Shown one piece after another: positions 43,539 to 52,900 of a DNA stretch of 64,000 bases. The stretch is from Bacillota bacterium (GTDB lineage Bacteria > Bacillota > Clostridia > Acetivibrionales > DSM-1351): contig JAEWCZ010000086.1 of NCBI GenBank assembly GCA_023390335.1, positions 179,147 to 243,146 on the forward strand, given 5' to 3'. How positions within the stretch are numbered: the first letter of the stretch is position 1; each line of letters begins with the position of its first letter. A program made the translations under genes and the position numbers. The notes below the pieces were generated by a model that was not told the origin of the DNA, made no database searches, and worked only from the letters and a program-made list of their open reading frames with translations.

Positions 43539-43665
43539 CTGGTTACCCCCAAATATTCTAATTAATTAATTAAATTATATTTATTATTTTACTATTTAAG
43601 TACCAATAATACAATAATACCTACGGTAATGCCCGTGTACAGTTCCATATACGCGTACATAAAGA

Positions 43666-43704
43666 GAAGTACCACAATCCAAATGCGTAGATATGCGGTA
43701 CTTC
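43666..43704 (-). terminator. Weak hairpin after the SpoIIQ-like gene
   Basis: Eight-base stem GAAGTACC/GGTACTTC with a long 23-base loop, then TCTTT on the minus strand, 29 bases past the stop. Could be a weak terminator. Confidence 0.35.
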
Positions 43705-43732
43705 ACCTATTTATTATGAGTATCTTAATTTA

Positions 43733-44554
43733 CTATTTACCCTGTCCCTTTGCAGTTGACGGTACACTTAAGTACGGTGAAGGGTCAACTGATTTGCCGT
43801 TCTTCAAAACTTGAAAGTGAAGGTGAGGGCCATCTTCACATTCTATTTGTATAGGATCTCCAACAAGGCCTATTATATCATTGGCTTTAACCTTCAATCC
43901 ACAGCTTATGTCCTCCAAATTCTGCTTAGATAATCCTGCATATCTGGTCTTCAAGTTGTTTGAATGGGTTATCTCAACAGTTATACCATTTGGACTATCC
44001 TCAACCTTTGATATTGTACCTGATGCAACAGCCCTAACTTTTGTTAGCTTCTCTACCTTAAAATCAATACCATCATGTGCTCTTATGTCTCCCAGTGTTT
44101 TTGATTCTGAGAAGGTGTTGATGTCACGGGTAAAGTCTTTCATGACAGAGCCATCTACAGGCCTACAACTGAATTTAATAATAGCATTTGCAGAGGCACT
44201 ACTACTGCTTTTACCTGTACCTGATTTTGGTGGTGTTGGTGTCGACTTTGCAGTGTCATTTGCCGCTGACTGTCCATTGTTGGCATCTGCAGACTGACTT
44301 GTGGTTCCGGTCTTGTCCGGTTTGCCGGATACTGCTTTTGATGCATCATCCTGACTAGCATTGGCAGTTTCACCAGGAATAATTTTACCGGTATCCATGC
44401 CGACATCAGAGCTCATGTTTCGAGTTGTCAATAATATTGCCGTTGCCGCCACAACTATTATACAAACTGCCAAAACTACATAAAGTCCCTTGCTTTTGAA
44501 AAATTTAGACAATTTGTTTTTCCAATTATTTTCGTCTGGAATAAGTTTCTTCAT
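43733..44554 (-). CDS. spoIIQ: SpoIIQ-like M23 (LytM) peptidase
   Basis: 273 residues. One membrane helix (about 24-43), a Ser/Thr/Lys-rich linker, then a LytM/M23 domain (about 125-262). Zinc ligands are all in place: H160 and D164 in HDGIDF and H244, H246 in HLHF. Unlike B. subtilis SpoIIQ, which lost its catalytic histidine, this protein could be an active endopeptidase, as in other clostridia. SpoIIQ spans the forespore membrane and pairs with SpoIIIAH during engulfment. It directly follows spoIID by 69 bases, the same order as in Bacillus. The symbol is by domain and position. Confidence 0.85.
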   Translation of the reverse strand: MKKLIPDENNWKNKLSKFFKSKGLYVVLAVCIIVVAATAILLTTRNMSSDVGMDTGKIIPGETANASQDDASKAVSGKPDKTGTTSQSADANNGQSAANDTAKSTPTPPKSGTGKSSSSASANAIIKFSCRPVDGSVMKDFTRDINTFSESKTLGDIRAHDGIDFKVEKLTKVRAVASGTISKVEDSPNGITVEITHSNNLKTRYAGLSKQNLEDISCGLKVKANDIIGLVGDPIQIECEDGPHLHFQVLKNGKSVDPSPYLSVPSTAKGQGK

Positions 44555-44623
44555 ATTTTATATTCCACCTCCATTAAGTATTGTTTCCTATATTGGCAAC
44601 AATATACATGAAGGTGAATGGAA

Positions 44624-45649
44624 TTAATTTTTCTTGGATAAATCTAACTTTGTTATTTCAACCCCTTTATAGTAGTACTTCAAAATCTCCTTGTAGGTGC
44701 TTCCCTTTTGAGCCATATAATTTGCGCCACACTGGCTCATGCCTACCCCGTGACCGTAACCATAGGTTGTAATAGATATTTTACCTCCGGCAAGCTTCTT
44801 TAATTTAAAATTGGTAGATTTCAGATTAAACATTTTACGGAAGTCAGTTCCCTTTATCTTTACATTTCCTATGTTCATACTTAATACTCTGTTACCAGAG
44901 GAATATGCGTTTATCTTAATATTTTTTATTAAGTTTCCGTTAATCTTAATATTTGCATTATTTTTTTTCAAGGTATTAATCATTTCAGCTTCAGGCAACT
45001 CCACAGTACTTTCATACTCCCTGAATTTATCCTCGCCCATGCTTTTAACTCCTTTTAGGTAGGGCTCGCTGGTTCCATCCCAGACATCTTCTACATTTTC
45101 AGTATGTCCTCCACTGTTGGAATGGAATAATGGGTTTATAAGAACCTTGTTATATTCTATAATCTGGCCTTGAGTTTCATTAACTGCTCTGGTTATTTTA
45201 TTCCAGTATTTAAAGGAAGAAAAGAGTCCCCAGTTTTTCATTGCATTCTCCTTGCTTATCCATGCCTGACAATGCCCTGGGTCTGTACACACATCTGCAT
45301 CATCATGTACACCTGTAGAGCCATACAGCTTGGACGCTCTTCCCAGTGCATACGTCCTTGCAGCAACAGCCTGTGCTTTTAAGGCCTCTATATCAAATTC
45401 CGCAGGCATTTCTGCTGCTAAAACTCCTTTAATATAGTCTTCCAAATATAGCTTCACGGTTTTTTTTTGAGTATGCATGTAAACATTTATAGTGATTGCA
45501 GTTTCCGGCTTTTCGGTACCGGTATTTGACTTTATTTTATCCGGAACCTGTATTGGGCCTTCCTCTTTACCATTTAACTTGATAATCCCAAAAGGAACCA
45601 ATACTACAATAATAGCCATCAATAATATGTAGCTGATAACTTTTTTCAT
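44624..45649 (-). CDS. spoIID: Stage II sporulation protein D
   Basis: 341 residues. A lytic transglycosylase that remodels peptidoglycan during engulfment. N-terminal membrane helix about 5-24. Core motif LEDYIKGVLAAEMPAEF with likely catalytic E80, then KAQAVAARTYAL, the Cys/His segment CTDPGHCQAW, and TQGQIIEYNKVLINPLFHSNSGGHTENVEDVWDG. The C-terminal GHGVGMSQCGANYMAQKGSTYKEILKYYYKGVEI is diagnostic. Probably sigma-E controlled; the 186-base gap upstream holds the murA terminator but I could not assign a sigma-E promoter with confidence. Confidence 0.96.
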   Translation of the reverse strand: MKKVISYILLMAIIVVLVPFGIIKLNGKEEGPIQVPDKIKSNTGTEKPETAITINVYMHTQKKTVKLYLEDYIKGVLAAEMPAEFDIEALKAQAVAARTYALGRASKLYGSTGVHDDADVCTDPGHCQAWISKENAMKNWGLFSSFKYWNKITRAVNETQGQIIEYNKVLINPLFHSNSGGHTENVEDVWDGTSEPYLKGVKSMGEDKFREYESTVELPEAEMINTLKKNNANIKINGNLIKNIKINAYSSGNRVLSMNIGNVKIKGTDFRKMFNLKSTNFKLKKLAGGKISITTYGYGHGVGMSQCGANYMAQKGSTYKEILKYYYKGVEITKLDLSKKN

Positions 45650-45767
45650 TTTAACCCACCCATGTCCAAATGTGCCTAATCAATGTACCGACACTTTACA
45701 GTGCCATTGATTATATATATTCATAAAAGAATTTTTTATGAATTGACACATTTATATATTAACATGC

Positions 45768-45806
45768 AAAAAACGGGCTTACCATACAAAGCATACCCGT
45801 TTTTTA
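45768..45806 (-). terminator. Rho-independent terminator of the ywmB-murA unit
   Basis: AAAAAACGGG and CCCGTTTTTT pair across an 18-base loop with T run on the minus strand, 30 bases past murA. It separates murA from spoIID. Confidence 0.85.
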
Positions 45807-45835
45807 TATATGTTAAATTAAAATAATATTACCCT

Positions 45836-47098
45836 CTAGTCATCAACTCGCTCTATTTTTGCCCCAAGAGCTTTGAGCTTTTCTGCAAAGCTTGAATATC
45901 CCCTGTCTATGTGCTGTATTTCACCTATTTCAGTTGCTCCCTCCGCTGCAAGTCCTGCCAGTACAAGTGCTGCACCTGCTCTTAAGTCTGTAGCTTTGAC
46001 ACATGCGCCTGTAAGACATGGTTTACCTTCAATTACGGCCGTTCTTCCATCAATTTTTATATTTGCACCCATTCGCTTCAATTCACTTACGTGCATAAAC
46101 CTGTTCTCAAATATAGTTTCTATTACCATGCTTGTACCCGGGATACAGGAAAGCAATGATGTCATTTGAGCTTGCATATCAGTGGGAAATCCCGGGTATG
46201 GTAAGGTCTTTACATCTATCGGCTTTAGTTCACCGGTACTTTTTACCGTTATTGCCGTTAATTCCTCTGATATTTCAAGTCCCGTTTCCTTTAACTTTGC
46301 AACTACGGGTTTTAGGTGGTCTGGTACTACATTTTCAATTCTTACTTCACCGTTGGTCATTGCAGCAGCTATCATAAATGTCCCGGCCTCAATACGGTCG
46401 GGAATTACTGTGTGGGTACAGCCTTTCATACTACTAACACCCTCAATCCTTATGTTGTCAGTACCTGCTCCTACCACATTTGCTCCCATTTCGTTTAGAT
46501 AGCTTGCCAAATCAACTATTTCAGGCTCATTTGCAGCATTTTCTATTATTGTCTGACCTTCCGCCATTACAGCTGCCATCATTATATTTTCAGTTGCACC
46601 TACACTGGGAAAATCAAGATAGATCTTACTTCCCACCAATTTTTTATTTTTTCTGGCTTCAATATAACCGTGCCCCTGAGTTATCTCTGCACCTAAAGCC
46701 GCAAACCCTTTCAGGTGTAGATCAACCGGTCTGGAACCTATTGGACATCCTCCCGGTAAAGCAACCCTCACATAGCCTGTTCTGGCAAGCATAGGGCCCA
46801 TTACTAAAAAGGACGCTCTAAGCTTGTTTACAAGTTCATAGGGAGCAGTTGAGTTTATTATTTCCCTAGTTTCGAAGGATATAGTTGTGGGATTAGATTG
46901 CTTTTGAACATCTGCCCCCAGACACCTTAATAAATCACACATTATCCTGACATCATTCAAGTCGGGAACTTCCTCTATTATACTCTTTGAATCACTTAGC
47001 AGGGACGCTGCTATTATTGGAAGAACTGCATTTTTTGCACCATCTACTTTTACACTGCCTCTCAAAGGCACACCTTCACTGATTACATATTTAGCCAA
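45836..47098 (-). CDS. murA: UDP-N-acetylglucosamine 1-carboxyvinyltransferase
   Basis: 420 residues. First committed step of peptidoglycan synthesis: adds enolpyruvate from PEP to UDP-GlcNAc. Inverse alpha/beta barrel with LRGSVKVDGAKNAVLPIIAASLL (K22, N23), the loop ALPGGCPIGSRPVD with catalytic C118, hence expected fosfomycin sensitivity, and YPGFPTDMQAQ. Starts with TTG at 47098 after AAAGGA. Located between ywmB and spoIID, matching the B. subtilis murAA neighbourhood. Confidence 0.95.
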   Translation of the reverse strand: MAKYVISEGVPLRGSVKVDGAKNAVLPIIAASLLSDSKSIIEEVPDLNDVRIMCDLLRCLGADVQKQSNPTTISFETREIINSTAPYELVNKLRASFLVMGPMLARTGYVRVALPGGCPIGSRPVDLHLKGFAALGAEITQGHGYIEARKNKKLVGSKIYLDFPSVGATENIMMAAVMAEGQTIIENAANEPEIVDLASYLNEMGANVVGAGTDNIRIEGVSSMKGCTHTVIPDRIEAGTFMIAAAMTNGEVRIENVVPDHLKPVVAKLKETGLEISEELTAITVKSTGELKPIDVKTLPYPGFPTDMQAQMTSLLSCIPGTSMVIETIFENRFMHVSELKRMGANIKIDGRTAVIEGKPCLTGACVKATDLRAGAALVLAGLAAEGATEIGEIQHIDRGYSSFAEKLKALGAKIERVDD

Positions 47099-47138
47099 GT
47101 GAGCTCTTCCTTTCGTTTTTTATTATTTTTTCATTTGT

Positions 47139-47891
47139 TTAATACTCTGCATTGACTACAGGTGTTGCCACCCATAAATATGTCCTGTTTTCTAGTTTAT
47201 TGTACCTAAAAGCTATTCCAAGATTTACATTTTTGCCGCCAACTCTTAACTTATCCCCTATCAAAGGAGAAAAAGCTGATACACTGATTTCATTCTGCTG
47301 TCTGAAGCTATCAATTTTTTTAGCTGAACTTTCATTAAGTATTTTTCTGCAAATGTTTTCTAATTGGTTATCCTTTAGATTTCCTTCGTATGTTCCGGTA
47401 ATACAAGAGTTTATTTCAGCCTTTAGTTTGTGCTTTTTAAATACACCTTCAATTTTTTTTCTTAGCAGTAATGCTTTTCCGTCTCCTGCCTCAGTCGCAT
47501 CTATAGTTATATATTTGTCTCTATTACCTGACTTATTCCCAACAATACTTGCCATTGCAGATATTTTAACGCCATCCCTTGTTGTGCCTTGCATGTCTGT
47601 TTTTGCCAAATTGTCAGAACTGTTTGTGTTTTTTAAATAGCCGGTAACTTGCAAAGTTTTGAATACATCTTCACATACTTTTGACAGCTCACTTACAGTC
47701 TTATACTTGTCTGATGCCCTGGCAAAAAAGTACACATCATTAACTACCATTTTAGCTCCGGAGTAATTAAATGCATCCTTAATTGAAATATGTCCCTCAG
47801 TAGTGTTGTTTTTTCCTGTTATGTAATATGCGCTACCAATAATTGTTACAACTAGTAAAATTGCTAATAAAACAAAAGAAAACTTTCTCAT
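47139..47891 (-). CDS. ywmB: YwmB-family protein
   Basis: 250 residues. One N-terminal membrane helix (about 5-25) and an extracytoplasmic domain of two alpha/beta halves (TATA-box-like fold in the solved YwmB). The end NLGIAFRYNKLENRTYLWVATPVVNAEY is the family signature (conserved Tyr-Asn and the GTP-type turn). Function unknown. It is 41 bases upstream of murA, the order seen in Bacillus and other clostridia, so envelope-related function is likely. AAGGTGGAG precedes ATG. Confidence 0.87.
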   Translation of the reverse strand: MRKFSFVLLAILLVVTIIGSAYYITGKNNTTEGHISIKDAFNYSGAKMVVNDVYFFARASDKYKTVSELSKVCEDVFKTLQVTGYLKNTNSSDNLAKTDMQGTTRDGVKISAMASIVGNKSGNRDKYITIDATEAGDGKALLLRKKIEGVFKKHKLKAEINSCITGTYEGNLKDNQLENICRKILNESSAKKIDSFRQQNEISVSAFSPLIGDKLRVGGKNVNLGIAFRYNKLENRTYLWVATPVVNAEY

Positions 47892-48027
47892 GTATACTCC
47901 ACCTTGTAATAATCAAATTTCCTTGCCGATTTTGTCTGAATTTAGTCAAAATCAGTTTAAGATAATAAAATTATTACCTTTTTAAAAAAGTCGTATACAT
48001 GATAAGTTTTCTTACAGTTTTTGTTTT

Positions 48028-48876
48028 TTAATACGTCGAAAGCGCTCTGCTGAGCATCATTGCGAAGTTGCCTCTGGAAATATTTCCATTTTCAACGAAG
48101 TTTTTGTATATACTATCCTCAATAGTTAATATTTTTAAATTAAATATATTTTGTACATAAGCTGAGTACCATTGGTTTTTCTTTAATTTGCTAAATGCTC
48201 CTTGAGCTTTTGTTTTAAAGCTGAAGGATTTACTTATTATTGTACAAACCTCTGCAACAGTTATTTTGTTGTTTGGTTTGAAGTTCTTGTCTGAGTATCC
48301 TGCCATTATCCCCTTGTTCACAACAGCGTTTATGTACTTTCTGCCCCAATGTCCGTTAACATCCTTTAGCTTGGTATTGTGTGAATCATCAGGCTTTAAG
48401 TTTAATGCCACAGACAGCATTGCAGCTGCCTCAGCTCGTGAAAGTGTATTACCCGGGCGAAAGGTTCCGTCCGAGAACCCTGAAGTTATACCCACATCGT
48501 GTAAGTGCCTGATGTATTCATCAAACTCGGTATTAGCGATATCTGAAAATGGTCTTCCGTCTATATCATCAGAATTTGTTGTTATTACTCTGAAAGGTGC
48601 CAGAACTATTGACTCATCAATTTCTGTGGATGCAGAAGTAGCTACACCCTTCTTTAATGTGTAGGCAATGTTTATTGTTTTCCCTTTTGAAATACTAAAT
48701 GCCAGTATGTTCACACCCAGTCCTGATTCCTGACTTGAAAGAGTAATTCTATATTTACCGTCAATCTTCTGTGTAGTCACTTTTACACCGTGGGCCTGAA
48801 CATCCTGCACTCCAATGGTAAACAGTACTACAGCTGCTAATAATATCGCAATGTATCCGGTAATTTGTTTTTTCAT
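48028..48876 (-). CDS. SLH-domain secreted protein, 282 residues
   Basis: A small secreted protein. Signal peptide 1-28 (cut after VQA), a beta segment to about 85, then three SLH modules: RPFSDIANTEFDEYIRHLHDVG (about 105-160), LKDVNGHWGRKYINAVVNKGIMAGYSD (about 165-218), and FSKLKKNQWYSAYVQNIFN with ISRGNFAMMLSRAL (about 225-282). The first two are near consensus, the third diverged. I chose ATG 48876 because GGAG precedes it; the longer frame overlaps the upstream gene. It is the last gene of the operon starting at 57787 and could be a wall-anchoring adaptor or minor S-layer protein. Confidence 0.85.
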   Translation of the reverse strand: MKKQITGYIAILLAAVVLFTIGVQDVQAHGVKVTTQKIDGKYRITLSSQESGLGVNILAFSISKGKTINIAYTLKKGVATSASTEIDESIVLAPFRVITTNSDDIDGRPFSDIANTEFDEYIRHLHDVGITSGFSDGTFRPGNTLSRAEAAAMLSVALNLKPDDSHNTKLKDVNGHWGRKYINAVVNKGIMAGYSDKNFKPNNKITVAEVCTIISKSFSFKTKAQGAFSKLKKNQWYSAYVQNIFNLKILTIEDSIYKNFVENGNISRGNFAMMLSRALSTY

Positions 48877-48895
48877 TGAGTTCTCCGTCCTTTGT

Positions 48896-51800
48896 CTATA
48901 TGTCTCCTGCAAGTACCAGTGCCTTTTCCAACATATACATCAGTTCACCCCTTGTAACACTCTGGGTAGGGTTAAACAATGTGGATGACTGATATGGCAA
49001 GAATCCGTTTTCAGCAGCATATGCCACTTTATTAAATATTGTCTTATCTATCTTACCATAGTCTTTGTACATGGAAATTACGTCCTTGTTTCCGCTGACT
49101 CTTGTATTTGTTTTCATTTCATACAGTATTGTTGCCAAGCATGCAGCGTCCTGTCTTGTAAGGACTGTTGAAGCTGTCTTTCCCGACTTTATTAATCCTG
49201 TCTTAACCGCCAAATTCATATAATCACTGCCATAAGCATATTCAAGACTGTCAAAAGCCAGTTTTACTGCTTCTCCTGCTGTAGCAGTCTTGTCAGGATT
49301 GAACATACGACCTGTTATGCTCTTAAGCTTATGGGCCATGGCAACATTCAGGATAGAGTCTTCATATGTATGCCCGTATATATCATCAAACAAATTATTT
49401 GTTTTGTCCGCAAGTGCATAAAGCCCCGGAACCGCCGACTGGAAGCTTATAAAGCCCTTACTGTTGTCTATGTCAAATTTGTTCGACGTTGCTTTCTGAT
49501 CCCAGTTGCTTGCTACTCCGTTATATTGATATCCCAAGGTCTGCCCCTCAACATAATCCTTTGAATTTGTATAGGGATAACTGATTATCAATGGTGTAGC
49601 AAATTGTGATATTGTGATTATACTTGCACCCGTGTCCAGTGTAACCCCCATCTGCGCCAGAGGCTGCCTTATTATAAGTTCATTTGCCCGGGTCGAAGGT
49701 TTCTGAGGTGTTAGTACAATATCAAAGGTATATATCTGCTCCTTCTTTGTATCAGAAGTAGCAACATTTGAAAGTATTCCTGCCTTCAGATTATATGAAA
49801 CAACCGCTGTTTTGAAGGCAATATTTTCTTTAAGCTGATCCAGCTTGTCAAACACCTTTTTTGATATCATAAGAGATATATTTGTTGCAGGTGCCGGCGG
49901 CTTGGATATATCAACAGTGTAGTCTAGTATATTGTCAGTCATTATTATTTGTACAAGTCTGTCAGCATTTACTCCCGTTATCTTAACCACCCATGTGCCG
50001 TTTACAATGGTTGGTGCCTTTTCTATAACATCACCTGTAATCGGATGATCTACATCCTGATCGGAGTCATAGTCGTCACTGCTTCTCAAAGTTCTGACAC
50101 TGATGCTCTGAGTAGGCAGTGAGCGTAGCTTCTTAACCGGGTCATATGCATATAGACGAGCAAAATATCTAAAGTTGGAGGTAAGTCCTTCAACCTTGAA
50201 TTCCGTAACACTTCCGCACTCGTATACCTTTGCATCAGAATAATCTATTTTCCCTGCAATTTCAAGGATATACGTAAGCCCCGGTTCCTGAATCCATTCA
50301 AAGGTTATGCTGTTCTTGGTTACTGCATCCGCAGTATTCTTAACTCCAAAGCCTCTTGGTGTTGAGGGAGGTATTAGTTTTAATGTCCTTAAAGGCAGTG
50401 AGTCGCTCCACTCTGATTTTTCACTGGCTGACAAATCAGAATTAAAGGCTTCTGCCTGTATCCAGAAATAGTACTGGGTGTCTGCTGTCAACCCGGATGC
50501 CCTTACATAGTCAAGGCCGGAATTTTTTATCTGTGCACCTGTAACTGTTAAAGAGCCTTGTGCCTTTGTTACATCATCTACGTTGCCGTATTTTAGATAA
50601 TAGGTGTTTTGCTCCTTGTAATTCCATGCCAAATCAGCAAATGTATCGGAAATATTTGTACATCTCAGGTCAGGAACAACTGGCTTTTCTATAGTATCCT
50701 CGGGTGTAGGTAATGTGGTAAAAATTATCGGATTGGAAACATCCGATAACAATGGCGGATTACCGTCTCTAGCTGCTCTTACCCACAATATATAGGTTGT
50801 ATTAGGTTCTAAGTCATTTACAGGTACAACTACATTATGCTTTGCATGAACAGGTGTACCCGTATCCGGAACAGGTATATTTTCAGGAACATTAAGGTCC
50901 ATGTCTTCCAGTTCGTCATTTGGAGTTGTAGGCACCTTTTCCAATTTATATGTGTTTATCGTTGATATATCAATATCCGGAGTGTACTCGGTACAACCAA
51001 CATACAAAGTTACTGCCGGGTCATATTCAACCTTTCTGTAGTTCTGATTATCCGGCGGTGTTGTTTGTGGGTTATATGGTGGTGTATCTGACATAGATGT
51101 TTTGTCTGCCTGTATATATGACCATCTTCCCGTAGCAGGATCAAACTGTTCAAACCACCTGTTTTTCAACTGGATTGTGATACTGGTATCGGTAATCATG
51201 TCCTTGATTCCGTCTTCCTGCTTTCTTATTTGAAGCGGTGGATTTGACGGTAACAATGGGGTATCTATTACCCCTCCCGGCAATGTTACAATTACTTTTA
51301 ATGCCGGAGTTGATATATGCTCAACATTCTGGATGATTCCTTCCTTTTCCTCAGCAAAGGTTTTCTTTGCTACTATCCTAAAATAATAGGTATGGTTTGG
51401 CTGTAGGTTTTCAATTTTGTATTTATAGCCTATGACTTTTCCATCAATGGATTCATCCCTTACAAAGTTTGCACTGTTAGGCTGAAAATTTGTCTGTATC
51501 TTTGTTTCAACAGGAGGATCATCAATCACCCCTGAATCCTCCAACAGCCATAAATCATACATAACATCCGAGTCTATTGTACCATCGGCCTTTTTAGGCA
51601 GACGCCATAATATAGTTGCCGTGTCCTTACCAAGTTCTCCTTTTTTAATGACTACCCCATTAGTGTCCTTAATATCTTCGTAGGATATTATCACCGAGTC
51701 AGTTGAATCCTTGAACTGAGGTACCAATTCCGGCGTGGAAGGCGTTGCAGGAACATCGCTCTCCTTCAGCGTCACCTTGTCTGAAACTATATCTATATTG

Positions 51801-52852
51801 CTTGGGTAATAAGGTAGTCCATCCTTCTTTACAATTGCCCTTATCATGTAGCTGTTTTCCTGTCCGTCTGGGACAGTTATAAAGGTGGTTGTACCAGTTT
51901 CCACCATTATAATTTTGGGCATATTATCCGCTTCAAACTTGTTTATCTGATATTGAACGGTTATGTTGGAGGAGGAAAGACCTGTAATAACAGGACTCCA
52001 GTCAAGCCTCCATATTGTACCGTCATCTGTTGTTGAAACCCTTGAGGTCTTTACTAATATATATGTACTTACCAAAATTGTCTTGGTTTCTGACGTTTTA
52101 ATAATTGATTGGTCGGATATCACAGGTACAATTTTGACATAATACACTCTGCCCGGATCTTTTACAGTATGCTCATACTCCAGTGTTCCGTCAGTCTGAT
52201 TTGCGTATACCGGCCCGGTTGCACTTATCTGTTCCTGTGTGACAGTAATAGGAAGTGTATTGGCAAAATCCCTGTTTTCTGAAACATATAGCTGATAATT
52301 TATCCTTTTGCCATCATTCCAGACATCATCCCATATTATTTTTATCTTATTGGTTCCAGAGGTAATACACTGTATGTTTATATCAGTCATAAATTTTACA
52401 AGGTTTGAGCTGTCAGACTCACCGGATTTATATATCTGTCCTGTTATAGGATCAGCTTCTGTGGCATACGCCTTTGAGCTTGCAGTGTATACCGTTCCTG
52501 AGGTAAGATCTCTCATTCGTACTGGGGTTATCCCTGCCTGAAGATCCTTTTCCTTTAGATATGTGGGTCTTGCAGACCTGTATCCTTTTGGGGATTCTTG
52601 CAAGTATATGTTGACGTACTTGCCCGCCGGATTTGCCACCTGCCATTGAATATCTGCATAATAGCCTGACTTTCCTCCATCAGCCGAATCATACCCTATA
52701 CTGGGTTCGGTGCTCTGAGCGATTTTTGGAATTGAAAGCTGTGTGGGTGGGGCTGGTATGGGTACATCTATTGGCGCCGCATACACCGTACCATATGTCG
52801 TTATGAAAAATATCAATAATACTAAAGCTGCAAATATCCTTTTTGTCCTCAT
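48896..52852 (-). CDS. Large secreted fibronectin type III protein with C-terminal SLH-like modules, 1318 residues
   Basis: Signal peptide 1-26 (TTYGTVYAA). Several fibronectin III-like domains follow. Recognisable closing strands include TVYTASSKAYATEADP, GRVYYVKIVPVIS, HTYYFRIVAKKTF, TTYILWVRAARDG and TQYYFWIQAEAF, each the Y-x-(F/V/R)-x-(V/I) edge strand. The C-terminal 170 residues are degenerate SLH modules (FDDIYGHTYEDSILNVAMAHKLKSITG, FNPDKTATAGEAVKLAF, YMNLAVKTGLIKSG, VLTRQDAACLATILYEM, LFNPTQSVTRGELMYMLEKAL). Before these lies a domain (PLIISYPYTNS, GLYALADKT) shared with the neighbour at 52901. No catalytic site seen. ATG 52852 has GGAGG seven bases upstream; the longer frame starts five codons earlier. 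Probably a wall-bound fibre or adhesin. Confidence 0.82.
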   Translation of the reverse strand: MRTKRIFAALVLLIFFITTYGTVYAAPIDVPIPAPPTQLSIPKIAQSTEPSIGYDSADGGKSGYYADIQWQVANPAGKYVNIYLQESPKGYRSARPTYLKEKDLQAGITPVRMRDLTSGTVYTASSKAYATEADPITGQIYKSGESDSSNLVKFMTDINIQCITSGTNKIKIIWDDVWNDGKRINYQLYVSENRDFANTLPITVTQEQISATGPVYANQTDGTLEYEHTVKDPGRVYYVKIVPVISDQSIIKTSETKTILVSTYILVKTSRVSTTDDGTIWRLDWSPVITGLSSSNITVQYQINKFEADNMPKIIMVETGTTTFITVPDGQENSYMIRAIVKKDGLPYYPSNIDIVSDKVTLKESDVPATPSTPELVPQFKDSTDSVIISYEDIKDTNGVVIKKGELGKDTATILWRLPKKADGTIDSDVMYDLWLLEDSGVIDDPPVETKIQTNFQPNSANFVRDESIDGKVIGYKYKIENLQPNHTYYFRIVAKKTFAEEKEGIIQNVEHISTPALKVIVTLPGGVIDTPLLPSNPPLQIRKQEDGIKDMITDTSITIQLKNRWFEQFDPATGRWSYIQADKTSMSDTPPYNPQTTPPDNQNYRKVEYDPAVTLYVGCTEYTPDIDISTINTYKLEKVPTTPNDELEDMDLNVPENIPVPDTGTPVHAKHNVVVPVNDLEPNTTYILWVRAARDGNPPLLSDVSNPIIFTTLPTPEDTIEKPVVPDLRCTNISDTFADLAWNYKEQNTYYLKYGNVDDVTKAQGSLTVTGAQIKNSGLDYVRASGLTADTQYYFWIQAEAFNSDLSASEKSEWSDSLPLRTLKLIPPSTPRGFGVKNTADAVTKNSITFEWIQEPGLTYILEIAGKIDYSDAKVYECGSVTEFKVEGLTSNFRYFARLYAYDPVKKLRSLPTQSISVRTLRSSDDYDSDQDVDHPITGDVIEKAPTIVNGTWVVKITGVNADRLVQIIMTDNILDYTVDISKPPAPATNISLMISKKVFDKLDQLKENIAFKTAVVSYNLKAGILSNVATSDTKKEQIYTFDIVLTPQKPSTRANELIIRQPLAQMGVTLDTGASIITISQFATPLIISYPYTNSKDYVEGQTLGYQYNGVASNWDQKATSNKFDIDNSKGFISFQSAVPGLYALADKTNNLFDDIYGHTYEDSILNVAMAHKLKSITGRMFNPDKTATAGEAVKLAFDSLEYAYGSDYMNLAVKTGLIKSGKTASTVLTRQDAACLATILYEMKTNTRVSGNKDVISMYKDYGKIDKTIFNKVAYAAENGFLPYQSSTLFNPTQSVTRGELMYMLEKALVLAGDI

Positions 52853-52900
52853 TTTTGACCTCCACATGCCGGTTATTCGGCGGGTATATCTAAAGTTTAA

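Noticed and set aside
43539..43732. Short gene between ddl and the SpoIIQ-like gene
   Set aside because: Only small frames without Shine-Dalgarno; the region holds a weak hairpin.
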